Shown: in pieces, positions 11,280-20,806 of the stretch
Numbering within the stretch: the first letter of the stretch is position 1
Layout: each line of letters starts with the position of its first letter
Source: Nemophila menziesii
Lineage: Eukaryota > Streptophyta > Magnoliopsida > Boraginales > Hydrophyllaceae
Length of the DNA stretch: 64,000 nucleotides
Direction of reading: 5' to 3'
NCBI GenBank assembly: GCA_029959085.1
Contig: JARWIR010000021.1
Span: 18,501,620-18,565,619, forward strand
Position numbers and translations under genes: made by a program
Notes under the pieces: model-generated
What the model was told of the DNA's origin: nothing
Database searches by the model: none
What the model saw: only the letters and a program-made list of their open reading frames with translations

Positions 11280-12770
11280 TTCTTTTTTTTAAAATTTTGT
11301 TTTAATTTTTTTCTGAAATATTTTTTTATTGATTTTTTCTTTCGGAATTTTTTTATTTAATTTTTTATTTCGGGAAATTTTTTTAAATTTTTTTTTCGGA
11401 AAATGTTTTTTTATTTTTTTATTTTTTTCCGGAATTTTTTTAAAATTTTTTTTTGGAATTATTTATTTATTTTTTTATCGTATTATTTTTTCAAAAAAAA
11501 AAATTTACAAATTTTTTTTTCAAAATTTTTTTTAATTTTATTTTGGAAATTTTTTTTCAAAAATTTTCTTTGTTTTTTTTCGAATTTCTTTATTCAAATT
11601 TTTTTTTAAGATTTTGTTTTTCCCCAGAATATTTTTTTCAATTTTTTTTTTGTGTTCCATGAACACACAATTTTGAGATTTGTGTGTTGCACACAAAATC
11701 AAGTTTTTTGTATTCAAAAAATACTACATTTGAGTTTTATGTATTCAATGAATACACAAATCTCAGATTTGTGTGTTCAGGAATACACAAAATTGGAACA
11801 AACAAAATCAAATTTTGTGAATTTGATTTATATGTGTTCTATCAATACACAAATCAGACACTTGTGTGTTCCACGAACGCACAACCTGAGACTTGTGTGT
11901 TCCATGAACGCACAAATCAGAGACTTGTGTGTTCCAGGCACAAATCAGAGACTTGTGTATTCCAAGAACGCACAAATCAGAGACTTGTGTGTTCCAGACA
12001 CAAATCAGAGACTTGTGTGGTCCAGGCACAAATCAGAGACTTGTGTGTTCCAAGAATACACAGAATTGGAACAAACAAAATCAAGTTTTGTGTATTCCAG
12101 TAATACATATATTCAATTTTTATGTGTTCTATGAATACACAAAATTGAGATTTGTGTGTTATATGAATACACAAAATTGAGATTTGTGTGTTCCATGAAT
12201 ACACAAATCTTATATTTGTGCGCTCTAAGAATATACAATTCTGAGATTTGTGTGTTCCAAGAATACATAGAATTGGAATAACACAAAATCCTAAAACATA
12301 AACACAAAAATAACAAAAAAGAGTTGGACAAAAATATAATATATCAAGATAGTTAAAGACGAATAAAAATAAGGTATATGCGATTAATAAATATAAAACA
12401 ACAATATTGTTAAAGAAGAGAATCATTTAGATCGATTTTATGACTTTGTGTGTTATATTGTTAAACAATAATGTTATAGGAACACATAGATCTATATTTG
12501 TGTGTTACAGTAACACATAACCTGAAATTTCGATTTATTTTAAGAAAATCCGGGGAAAAAAATTTCTAAAACAAAAATTTGAAAAAAAAAATTCGAAAAA
12601 AAAATTTAAAAAAAAAGTTTTTCGAGAAATTTTAAAAAAATATATATTTTGAAAAAAAAAGTTTCTGAAAAAAATTCGATTTTTTTTTTTAAAATTGAAA
12701 AAAAAAATCTTAAAAAATATATTTTAAAAAAAAAATTAAATAATAAAATAAAAAACAGTAAAAATATATA
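11280..12770. repeat. Foldback structure with T-rich/A-rich arms and a tandem-repeat core
   Basis: The left arm (11280-11650) is almost pure T with CGGAATTTTTT and TTTTTCCCCAGAATA. The right arm (12540-12770) is its A-rich counterpart (AAAATCCGGGGAAAAAAATTT), so the two can pair. Between them lies an array of imperfect units of about 28-45 bp, e.g. GTGTGTTCCATGAACGCACA then AATCAGAGACTT (most regular at 11870-12050; more diverged units out to 12290 and at 12440-12520). Most units contain the inverted motif GTTCNNNGAAC, and 12501-12517 is a perfect odd palindrome TGTGTTACAGTAACACA. Open frames through the array on both strands are repeat artefacts. It looks like a foldback transposon or an expanded hairpin. 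Confidence 0.65.
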
Positions 12771-13205
12771 AAAAATCACATAAAGGTAACCTTGGAAGGT
12801 AAGTATGACAATGTGTTTAATTGGGATTTAAGTTGAAAATTTGTGAGTAAGTAGGAAGTAATTTCCTTCTTCTTTTTTTTAGAATAAAAAATAAGGAAGT
12901 GTAATTAATTGGGAATTATCTTTATTAATTATTCTTTTTTAAATAAATATAAAAAAGTTAACTTTGTAAAATAAGGGTGGTTTAAATTCATAATTATTTG
13001 ACTTTGAAAAAACAAGACTAGCAAATCAAACATTGTTAAAATATATAAGACTATTTTAAACTATAAATTTTTGAGTAATTAGATTTTTAGGTGATCTAAA
13101 TCATTTACACAGACTTAGACAATATTATGCAAATTAAACAACTCTAGGTAGATCCATGATGTCGCAAGTGTAGATCTAAACCTTGTATGTCTAACTCGTG
13201 GTTAG
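12771..13205. other. AT-rich intergenic DNA
   Basis: No gene or defined repeat seen. Confidence 0.6.
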
Positions 13206-13268
13206 TCATTTTTAGGCCAGTTTTTTTTTTTTTTTTTTTTTTTTGGTCAACAATCATTTTTAGGCCAG
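13206..13268 (-). mobile_element. Retroposed micro-insertion with 15-bp target duplication
   Basis: The perfect direct repeat TCATTTTTAGGCCAG (13206-13220 and 13254-13268) flanks T24 plus GGTCAACAA. On the minus strand the insert is TTGTTGACC followed by A24: a poly(A) tail with only nine nucleotides of element. This is the clearest of the five such insertions in the window. Confidence 0.75.
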
Positions 13269-14138
13269 TTAAGCATCTTTTATTACTTATGCGAGATTTT
13301 TCATAATACTACAGAATAAGTATGTATAGTTTTTCGAATTAGTTGAGATATTTGATTGATCAATAGATTTTAAATTATTATTTATTTATATGATTTGAAA
13401 GATTTTTTTTATATAACTATAGAAAGTTTATTTATTATTTATGTAATTATTAAAATATTTTTATAAAAAATTTTGATATATTAAATAAATACTGAAAATA
13501 TAATTTAAATTTAAGGTAAAGTTAAATAATAAAAAACTATGTTATTTTAAATAGATGATTTTGTATGGACAATTATTTTTAATAATAGCGAATAGTGTGA
13601 TATTTTTTGTAATACATATAAGTGTTACTTTGGACTCGAAATTATTTTGATTTTAATAGAACTTGATTCTAGGACTTTTTGGTTTCTGCAGAGTAGTCTA
13701 ATTACTAGATCAAGAACAACTATCAATTTTAATGTGATATTTTTCGAAGATGGAAAAGTAATTTTTCAACAATATAAAAATCAATTAAATGAGCAAATAA
13801 TGTAATCTTGTATATCCATGCTACAATTATCCTAATTTGTGAGCCAACCCAAGAATCCTATGAAACAAGGAAACAAGAGAAGTTATAAGGAACCACCGCT
13901 TTGTAGTCATGGGCCATAGCTAAAAACTAAAAGTCTCAAGTCCAAACCCAATTCACGTGTGGTAAGGCCCACAATTCTCTATCAGCATTTATTATACCAC
14001 ACGTGTGTGTCATCTTGTACTTTATTGGTGATGTTTCTATACATTGAACTTGCCTGGTTTTCCAAGACCAAAAAAGAAAAAGAAAAAGAAAAAAGTAGAC
14101 CAAAAAAAATAAAACCCCAAATATATAAAATTAAAACC
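13269..14138. other. AT-rich flank upstream of the intact L1
   Basis: No gene seen. The last 12 bp (14127-14138, AAAATTAAAACC) recur immediately after the L1 poly(A) tail and are the candidate 5' target-site duplication. Confidence 0.5.
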
Positions 14139-14247
14139 GATTTGATAGAAAAGCCATATACAAAAAAAAAAAAAAAACACGTTTGCAAGTAACGGTAACA
14201 AAAAAGCTCCACAAAACACGCACAGCACATCGATCAAATCTGCCATC

Positions 14248-16329
14248 ATGGCCGCCGCCGAGCCGCCTAATCTGGCCGGTGACACTCCGTACGTTGACAC
14301 AACACCTGAAGAACCAATGGAACACACAACTGAACCTAACGCTGCAGCGCTGGGAAAAGAGACTGAAACAACAGTGCTTCCGAAACCAATTATGCAGAAT
14401 CAGGACATCCAAATGGAAGAATACCCGGATTTAGCAGCAGCAAATCGCGAGGGACGAACGGGTAAAAGGTCAAGAGCCATTCTCGAAGGACCTAGCAACA
14501 TCACAGTGACTGATTTCTCAACTAAAGAGCCTGCCGCCGCAGCGCAAAATCCGTACCTAAAATCATCTTCTGGTGCGATAAAAGGTAACAATTCTGCAAC
14601 ATTCATTAGGCCTAATCTAGGTGGGTGGAAGGGTACTGTAACCGGAAACAATCTAATTATCCCAATCATTGAGGATAAAGATGAAACTAGGGCTAATAAT
14701 GTATTAGGCGAAGATGATTTTTTCGAACTAGAAGATTTAATTGAGGATGATGACGAGGGTATTGTGGTTGATTCAATCCCAACGGTAATTAGGACTAGGG
14801 ACGAAATTCAAGAAGGGGTTAGGTTGTGGCGAAATACTGCTGTTATTAGGCTATTGGGTAAGGAGGTCGGATTCACGTATTTATTATCAAAGCTAAGACA
14901 AATTTGGGCCCCGAAAGGACACTTTGAGCTTGTAGATGTAGGCCATGGCTACTACATGGTGAAATTCGAACAAAGAGATGATTTTGAATTTACACTTTCG
15001 GGTGGTCCCTGGATGATTCTGGATCACTATTTAATTGTTAGAGAATGGACTCCGAAATTTAATGCTGCATCAAACTCGATAACAACGACAACTGCATGGG
15101 TTAGAATTTCAAATGTGGGAATGCAGAATTATACGGCGCGTATCTTGAGGAAAATTGGGGATAAACTAGGCCGAACTGTCAAGATCGATCCGATGACCAA
15201 AGGTAGGTTACGAGGTAATTACGCACGATTAGCTATTGAATTGGATTTGAAAAAACCCTTGGAACCTGAGGTAAGAATAGGTGCGGATATTTGTAAGGTC
15301 GAGTATGAAGGTCTCCATTTGATCTGCTTTGAATGTGGTAAGTTTGGGCATAAAAGAGAGAATTGTCCGCCAAATATAGCTGATAGGATGGAGGATGTTA
15401 GGAGTAGCGTAGGTGAAAGGGAGGTTAGGGTAGAAGAAGTCACAGAAGCAACGGTTCCAAAGGAAAAATACGGGGAATGGATGACTGTTAGGCGTAATAA
15501 TAGAGGAAATGTGAGAAATACGGTGAATAACATAGCTAGAAATCAAACTAATGGCAATCTTGGGACACGCTTTGAGGCGTTAAGAATGGAAGATAGTTCG
15601 TATGAAAAGAGGACTAGTGCGCAAAATATAATGAGTAAGGGACAAAGCTCAGGGTCAAAAATAAATTCGAATAAAGGGAAGGGCGTTTCATGGGCTTCTA
15701 CGGGAAATAAAAAAGGTGAGGGAACCAAAGGTCATGGGGTAATTACATCACCTAATTTCGAGCAAAGGAAGGTATTGGTGGATGAAATAGATGTGTGTGA
15801 AGTTAGCTTTGAAGAGGGACAAAATGGTGCAAATGGGGCAAACAAAAAGTTGAATAAAAAAGGAACTAAAGTGGGAGCTGCTGGTGTTATTTCGAAAAAG
15901 AAAGGTGGGAACAGGAGCTTGGTTGTGGGAGAGGGAAGTAGCCTCTCGGCTGGGACTGAAGTGATAGGTGAATTGGGAAGTTTGGTGGAAATTAATGTTA
16001 CAGAGGCTGAAAAAAGTTGCAGGGACCTCTTTGCAAATAAGGGGAAATCTATTTCTTTTGATGATGGTCCAGCAACACCACAGCATAGGACCAAAACCGC
16101 TACTGACCTTGCTGGAGCTGATCCGCCAAGTCCATGTGGCGCCCCCTCGAGATCGATCACACCCCCCTTGCCGCCTGACCCACTGTGGGATTCCGAAGCA
16201 CGAGAGGATGGTGATGACATGACATGGATGGAAAGTCAAGTCCCGGAATCCGATGCAGCTACTTCGCAAGAACAGGTGCAAGATATCCGTGGATCGGGAG
16301 ATGATGTGGAAATGGCGGCTCGCGCATAA
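14248..16329 (+). CDS. L1 ORF1 protein: DUF4283 domain plus CCHC zinc knuckle
   Basis: A 693-aa nucleic-acid-binding protein expected to coat LINE RNA in the ribonucleoprotein particle. The N-terminal ~180 residues are acidic and low complexity. A DUF4283-type domain spans about residues 185-275 (from DEIQEGVRLWRN through GGPWMILDHYLIVREW). The strand-helix region continues to a zinc knuckle, CFECGKFGHKRENC (about 359-372). The C-terminal ~300 residues are Gly/Asn/Lys/Ser-rich and look disordered. The frame starts at an ATG in a good context (CCATCATGGCC) and is intact. ORF1 ends 40 nt before the likely ORF2 ATG. Plant L1 ORF1 proteins normally have this domain pair, so the family assignment is firm, while the biochemical role is inferred from the family. 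Confidence 0.92.
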   Translation: MAAAEPPNLAGDTPYVDTTPEEPMEHTTEPNAAALGKETETTVLPKPIMQNQDIQMEEYPDLAAANREGRTGKRSRAILEGPSNITVTDFSTKEPAAAAQNPYLKSSSGAIKGNNSATFIRPNLGGWKGTVTGNNLIIPIIEDKDETRANNVLGEDDFFELEDLIEDDDEGIVVDSIPTVIRTRDEIQEGVRLWRNTAVIRLLGKEVGFTYLLSKLRQIWAPKGHFELVDVGHGYYMVKFEQRDDFEFTLSGGPWMILDHYLIVREWTPKFNAASNSITTTTAWVRISNVGMQNYTARILRKIGDKLGRTVKIDPMTKGRLRGNYARLAIELDLKKPLEPEVRIGADICKVEYEGLHLICFECGKFGHKRENCPPNIADRMEDVRSSVGEREVRVEEVTEATVPKEKYGEWMTVRRNNRGNVRNTVNNIARNQTNGNLGTRFEALRMEDSSYEKRTSAQNIMSKGQSSGSKINSNKGKGVSWASTGNKKGEGTKGHGVITSPNFEQRKVLVDEIDVCEVSFEEGQNGANGANKKLNKKGTKVGAAGVISKKKGGNRSLVVGEGSSLSAGTEVIGELGSLVEINVTEAEKSCRDLFANKGKSISFDDGPATPQHRTKTATDLAGADPPSPCGAPSRSITPPLPPDPLWDSEAREDGDDMTWMESQVPESDAATSQEQVQDIRGSGDDVEMAARA

Positions 16330-16369
16330 AGCGCCACGAGGTATTTCTTGTTTTTTAATTTATTATTTA

Positions 16370-19300
16370 ATGAATTGTTTAAATGATGCAGATACGCGAT
16401 GGGAAAGATCGAAACATCCCATTAATATACTAATCTGGAATTGTTATGGAGCGGCTAAGCCAAGATTTAGACAAGTTGTACGCGATATGATGCTTAATAA
16501 TAACGTATGGCTTACTGTGATAGTTGAACCACGCATTAGCGGTGTAACAGCAAACAAAGTTATTAATTCATTGCAAAAGGATAACTCAATTCGGGTAGAC
16601 TCGGAATGCTATAGTGGGGGAATCTGGCTGTTATGGAATGATTCAAATGTAATGGTAAATGTAATATCAGCCGGCCGCCAAGTTATTAATGTTGAGGTAA
16701 GCCAAAGTGGGTGTAAATCATGGGTTTTTTCTGCCATCTACGCTAGCCCGGATTATAAACAAAGAGAATTGCTATGGGATGCGTTACACCATGCTTTCCA
16801 TAACATTCAATCGCCGTGGCTAGTTGCTGGTGATTTTAATCAAGTGGGTTTGGAGATAGACAAATGCGGTGGGACCCCCGGTGTTTCTAGAAGAATGGAA
16901 AAGTTCGAGGAATGGAGGCATAGTTGCGGTTTAATTGATCTCGGGTTCGAGGGTCCGCGTTACACCTGGAGTGACTCATGGAATTCGGGTCAAAAAATCA
17001 TGGAACGGCTGGATAGAGCTTATGGTAATATAGAATGGCAAGGAATGTTCCCGAACACACGTATTATACATTTGGCAAGGGTCCACTCGGATCATATGCC
17101 AATTTTAGTTCAAGTTTGTCCGATCCAAAGTCCGAAGGTGAATTCGCGCCGCTTTAGATTTGAAGTTGCGTGGTGTCATCATAAAGACTTTCATGATTTT
17201 ATAAGCAAGAACTGGAATGGTAATAGCGTGGGAGTGGGAAACGGAATTGTGGATATTCAGAGACAAATAAACATTTGGAAAATGGAGGTTTTTGGGGACT
17301 TAAACCGTAGGAAAAGGGAATTAAGTGCCAGAATCAGGGGTATTCAGAAGTCTCTACAAGTTTCGTATAATTCTTCACTTCTTCATATGAGCTTCCGTTT
17401 ATCTAAAGAATATGAGGACATTCTTGCACAAGAAGAAGCGCTATATTTTCAAAAATCGCGAGATAAGTGGATTGAGTCTGGGGACAGAAACACACAGTTC
17501 TATCAAATCGCAGCAACTATACGAAGGAAAAAGGCTATTTGTACTAGGTTATTAAATGATCTTGATAATTGGATAGAAGAAGAGGAAGGTTTAAAATTAA
17601 TGGTTCGTGAATATTTTGAAACACTTTATGCGGAACCGGAAGACCAAATGGAAGGTGGCAATTTACCTTTCATAGGACCTATAGCGGAGGAGGTTAGGGG
17701 GGGACTTGACCACCCCTTTTCAGATGAAGAGATACGTGTTGTGGTATTCCAATCCGACCCCTCTAAAGCCCCGGGACCGGATGGTATGTCTGCCGCATTC
17801 TATCAGAAGTGTTGGACTTCAGTGGGGCCTTCGGTTTGCAAAATGGGTCGAGATGCGATTAGTACGGGTCATTTGCCTTCGGGTCTGAATGGTACACTCA
17901 TACATCTTATTCCTAAAGTACCAGACCCGAACCGGGTACGCTTGTTTCGTCCTATCAGTCTTATAAATTGTCCTGTTAAATTTATTATGAAGGCAATGGT
18001 CAATAGACTAAGGCCTATTCTATCTAATATTGTTGGTCCTTGTCAAAGTAGTTTCTTACCAGGTCGCTCAACGATTGATAATGTGGTCCTTGTTCGCGAA
18101 GTGGATCACAAGATGCGCCACCTCCAAGGGAGAAAAGGGATTATGGCAGTGAAGATCGATCTTGCAAAGGCATACGATAAGATTAGGTGGGAGTTTATTG
18201 AAGAAACAGTGAGACATTTTGGTCTTCCTGAGAGCTGGATTAAACTCATCTTGTCTAGCATGAAGGAGAACGAGATGCGTGTACTGTGGAATGGGGAGCC
18301 TCTTAATCCGTTTATTCCTCATCGAGGAATCCGTCAAGGGGACCCCCTATCACCGTATATCTTTGTCATGTGTATGGAGAGACTGTCGCTATTAATTCAA
18401 GAGCTTTGTAATGCCGGAAAATGGAAGGAAATTCAGATCGGTCGCCAAGGTCCTAAGTTGTCTCACCTATTTTTTGCAGATGATTTAATTTTGTTTGGTG
18501 AGGCCTCTGTTTTGCAGGTACAAACTATACAAGAAACGATGGAGAAATTTTGTAAGGAGGCCGGACAAACGATTAGTGCTGAGAAGTCTTTGATATATTT
18601 TTCCGCAAATGTCCCTGAACAATTACAGAAAGAGCTAGCATTGACAAGTGGGTTTTGCCATAGAAATTCGTTTGGTACTTACTTGGGTGTTCCGATTTTA
18701 TCGGGCAGATTACCTAAGGGGTTCTATAAAGGTATAGTGGAAAAAATGAGGGGAAAGCTTGCTACTTGGAAGACGAAGGTTTTAACTCTAGCGGGTCGGA
18801 TAACACTAGCTCAATCGGTGTTGAACGCGGTGCCGGTCTACCAAATGCAAGTCCTGAAATTGCCTAAGTATGTATGCAAAGATATTGATAAAGTGGTAAG
18901 AGATTTTATATGGGGCTCCTCGGCCACGGAAAGAAAACTACATTGGGTTGCGTGGGATCAAGTTTGCAAACTAAAAGTGAATGGAGGATTGGGAATAAGG
19001 AGTGCGGAAAGATACAATTTATCGTTATTAGCAAAACTTGGGTGGAAAATTCTCCAAAGGGAGAAATTCGTAGCTTGGGTGGATGTTCTCACAAACAAAT
19101 ATTTCAAAGGAGGTTTGCTAAACCGCGTTCTAAACGGTAATGAATCTAATATTTGTAAAGCTATTCGAACAAGTGTGGAAGCGTTTCGGGATGGTTTTGT
19201 TGCGCAAAACGATATGGAAGGGACAAATATGAAATGGAAATATGAGAACTCAGGTTGTTTCACGGTGAAGTCAGCGTTTATGAGTTTGGAAGATGCTGAA

Positions 19301-20806
19301 GTTGATGGGTCTTTCAAATGGGAGCTAATTTGGAAGCTTAAATGTTCCCAAAAAATTCGGATTTTCTTGTGGAGAATCGCGCTTGATCGTATCGCCACGG
19401 CGGAGAATCTTAACAAGCGAAATGTGATTGAGTCGAGGGCCTGTGGTGTTTGCGGAGCACTAAGGGAAGATTTAATCCACGTGTTTTTAAATTGTAAAAT
19501 TGCTTCAAAAGTATGGAACTTATTTGGAATTGTTGCAGGGTCTGGACCTGGAGCTACTGGTGCTGGAATTGGATGGGATGCTGGTGGACTGGAAAAGGAG
19601 CAGCGCTTGGATGCAGATAAGGAGCTGGAAGAGGAGCCTGGACGTTTAAGGAATAGTGACAAGGACTCGCTACTGCTACTGAACAAAACTTGGTCAGAAA
19701 GCCGAGCTGCTGAGACAGCAGCTGCGCGAGTTGGACAGCTGCAGCGAGGAAGAAATGCTGCTGGACACGAAGACATCTCACACCGCCGAGCCAGACCTGC
19801 TGCTGAACGAGGAAGACTACAGTACCATGAACCTGTCCGAGCAGCTGGAATTCTGACAGCAGGTTGGAGAACTTCAGGGACCTCGACAGCAATTTTGAGG
19901 AATCCAGGGACTCCAGGGACCTCGACAGCAAATTCGAGGAACTCAGGGACTTCAACAGCTATTCTGTCCCCTATTTCGAATATTAAAACTTGGATTGAAG
20001 GCCACCTTAGGTCCAAGGCAAGAATTGAGGGTCTCGAATGGCCATACGTATTTGTAGCCGCACTATGGATAATTTGGGGTAAAAGGAATTTAATTGTGTT
20101 TGAAGAAAAGCAAAATATACCCCATGATTTAGAACTTCGAAGGGAAATCTTTACCTTAGCTAAAAGCTTCATACTAGCTTGGGGTAAATCATCCGAGAAT
20201 GGGATAGTAAAATTGGCGAATAATGTTATGGTAAAATGGATGAAGCCACTTAAGGGATTTAAAATGAACATCGATGGAAGTTTTTTCCTTACAAAAAAAT
20301 TAGCAGGTATTGGTGGAATAATAAGAGATAGATATGGTGCATGCATTACTGGTTTTACAGGTACATGTTCTGTTGAATCTCCATTTATTTCGGAGTTGAT
20401 TGCTTTGCATTTTGGTCTTAGTTGGGCTAGTAACAATGGCTATACAGAGATGATTGTTGAAACGGATTCGGAGGAGCTCCACGCGCTAGTGAAGGGCGGT
20501 GGGAGCTCTACTCACTATGAGATGGACTCGGGGAAGTTCCACGCGCTAGTGAAGGGCGGTGGGAACTTAGGTAGTCGCTATGTTTCAACTTTTAACGAGT
20601 GTTGTACTTTGTTAAGAAAGTTTCCGAAATTCGAACTAGTTCATGTGTTTCGTGAAGCTAATATTTGTGCTGACAAGCTAGCAAAGGAGGGAGCGTTAAG
20701 GAATACCCAACCAGTGATATTTAAAGATCCGCCAGAATACCTTTGGAAGTTGATTACAAGAGATAGAAATGAATGCGCAACCGCGAGGGTTGTAATAGAT
20801 AAATAA
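16370..20806 (+). CDS. L1 ORF2: endonuclease, reverse transcriptase, zf-RVT, RNase H
   Basis: The frame is open from an ATG at 16253 (1517 codons), overlapping ORF1, but the endonuclease starts only at INILIWNCYG, so the ATG at 16370 (1478 codons) is the more natural start. Domains, numbered from 16253: APE-type endonuclease about 57-290 (WNCYG, VEPR, GDFNQ, ERLDRA, HSDHMP all present); reverse transcriptase about 540-800 (IPKVPDPN, GIRQGDPLSP, FFADD); zf-RVT about 1020-1093 (CGVCGAL...HVFLNC); RNase H about 1336-1480 with catalytic Asp, Glu, Asp and Asp in MNIDGSF, SELIAL, ETDSEE and NICADKL. No stop or frameshift is seen. Two oddities: a ~140-residue insertion between zf-RVT and RNase H, and a 20-residue tandem duplication inside RNase H. 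The protein would catalyse target-primed reverse transcription. Confidence 0.93.
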   Translation: MNCLNDADTRWERSKHPINILIWNCYGAAKPRFRQVVRDMMLNNNVWLTVIVEPRISGVTANKVINSLQKDNSIRVDSECYSGGIWLLWNDSNVMVNVISAGRQVINVEVSQSGCKSWVFSAIYASPDYKQRELLWDALHHAFHNIQSPWLVAGDFNQVGLEIDKCGGTPGVSRRMEKFEEWRHSCGLIDLGFEGPRYTWSDSWNSGQKIMERLDRAYGNIEWQGMFPNTRIIHLARVHSDHMPILVQVCPIQSPKVNSRRFRFEVAWCHHKDFHDFISKNWNGNSVGVGNGIVDIQRQINIWKMEVFGDLNRRKRELSARIRGIQKSLQVSYNSSLLHMSFRLSKEYEDILAQEEALYFQKSRDKWIESGDRNTQFYQIAATIRRKKAICTRLLNDLDNWIEEEEGLKLMVREYFETLYAEPEDQMEGGNLPFIGPIAEEVRGGLDHPFSDEEIRVVVFQSDPSKAPGPDGMSAAFYQKCWTSVGPSVCKMGRDAISTGHLPSGLNGTLIHLIPKVPDPNRVRLFRPISLINCPVKFIMKAMVNRLRPILSNIVGPCQSSFLPGRSTIDNVVLVREVDHKMRHLQGRKGIMAVKIDLAKAYDKIRWEFIEETVRHFGLPESWIKLILSSMKENEMRVLWNGEPLNPFIPHRGIRQGDPLSPYIFVMCMERLSLLIQELCNAGKWKEIQIGRQGPKLSHLFFADDLILFGEASVLQVQTIQETMEKFCKEAGQTISAEKSLIYFSANVPEQLQKELALTSGFCHRNSFGTYLGVPILSGRLPKGFYKGIVEKMRGKLATWKTKVLTLAGRITLAQSVLNAVPVYQMQVLKLPKYVCKDIDKVVRDFIWGSSATERKLHWVAWDQVCKLKVNGGLGIRSAERYNLSLLAKLGWKILQREKFVAWVDVLTNKYFKGGLLNRVLNGNESNICKAIRTSVEAFRDGFVAQNDMEGTNMKWKYENSGCFTVKSAFMSLEDAEVDGSFKWELIWKLKCSQKIRIFLWRIALDRIATAENLNKRNVIESRACGVCGALREDLIHVFLNCKIASKVWNLFGIVAGSGPGATGAGIGWDAGGLEKEQRLDADKELEEEPGRLRNSDKDSLLLLNKTWSESRAAETAAARVGQLQRGRNAAGHEDISHRRARPAAERGRLQYHEPVRAAGILTAGWRTSGTSTAILRNPGTPGTSTANSRNSGTSTAILSPISNIKTWIEGHLRSKARIEGLEWPYVFVAALWIIWGKRNLIVFEEKQNIPHDLELRREIFTLAKSFILAWGKSSENGIVKLANNVMVKWMKPLKGFKMNIDGSFFLTKKLAGIGGIIRDRYGACITGFTGTCSVESPFISELIALHFGLSWASNNGYTEMIVETDSEELHALVKGGGSSTHYEMDSGKFHALVKGGGNLGSRYVSTFNECCTLLRKFPKFELVHVFREANICADKLAKEGALRNTQPVIFKDPPEYLWKLITRDRNECATARVVIDK
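19535..19978 (+). other. Extra foreign-looking segment within L1 ORF2
   Basis: In related plant L1 proteins the zf-RVT motif (KVWNLFGI) is followed after a short linker by the helix seen here as IKTWIEGHL. Here ~140 extra residues intervene, rich in Gly, Ala, Arg, Glu and Ser. The DNA is clearly more GC-rich than the rest of the LINE and keeps the ORF2 frame open. Read in other frames it gives coherent acidic, coiled-coil-like sequence (for example RLENFRDLDSNFEE, and LRQQLRELDS). A unit AGGGACCTCGACAGCAA is repeated at 19876 and 19915, with a diverged copy at 19944. This suggests capture of a host coding fragment in a shifted frame. The source is unknown. Confidence 0.6.
20461..20574 (+). 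repeat. 60-bp in-frame duplication inside RNase H
   Basis: Two copies with an exact 60-bp offset: CCACGCGCTAGTGAAGGGCG at about 20479 recurs at about 20539. It duplicates 20 residues (containing HALVKGGG) just after the third catalytic Asp (ETDSEE). The copies differ at a few positions, so the duplication is not brand-new, yet the frame is kept. Confidence 0.85.

Noticed and set aside
11870..12050. Heat-shock elements in the tandem array (TTC...GAA)
   Set aside because: The spacing is TTC-NNN-GAA, whereas heat-shock elements need a 2-nt gap; treated as simple dyads.
11652..12426. Overlapping 70-160-codon frames rich in Cys/His/Thr on both strands
   Set aside because: They run through the ~30-bp tandem repeats; both strands stay open because the repeat lacks stops.
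15732..16281. 160-177-codon minus-strand frames opposite L1 ORF1
   Set aside because: Shadows of the low-complexity ORF1 C-terminus.
18958..20436. 492-codon minus-strand open frame opposite L1 ORF2
   Set aside because: Antisense shadow of ORF2: the sense frame carries the zf-RVT and RNase H motifs and the antisense protein has no recognisable domain.
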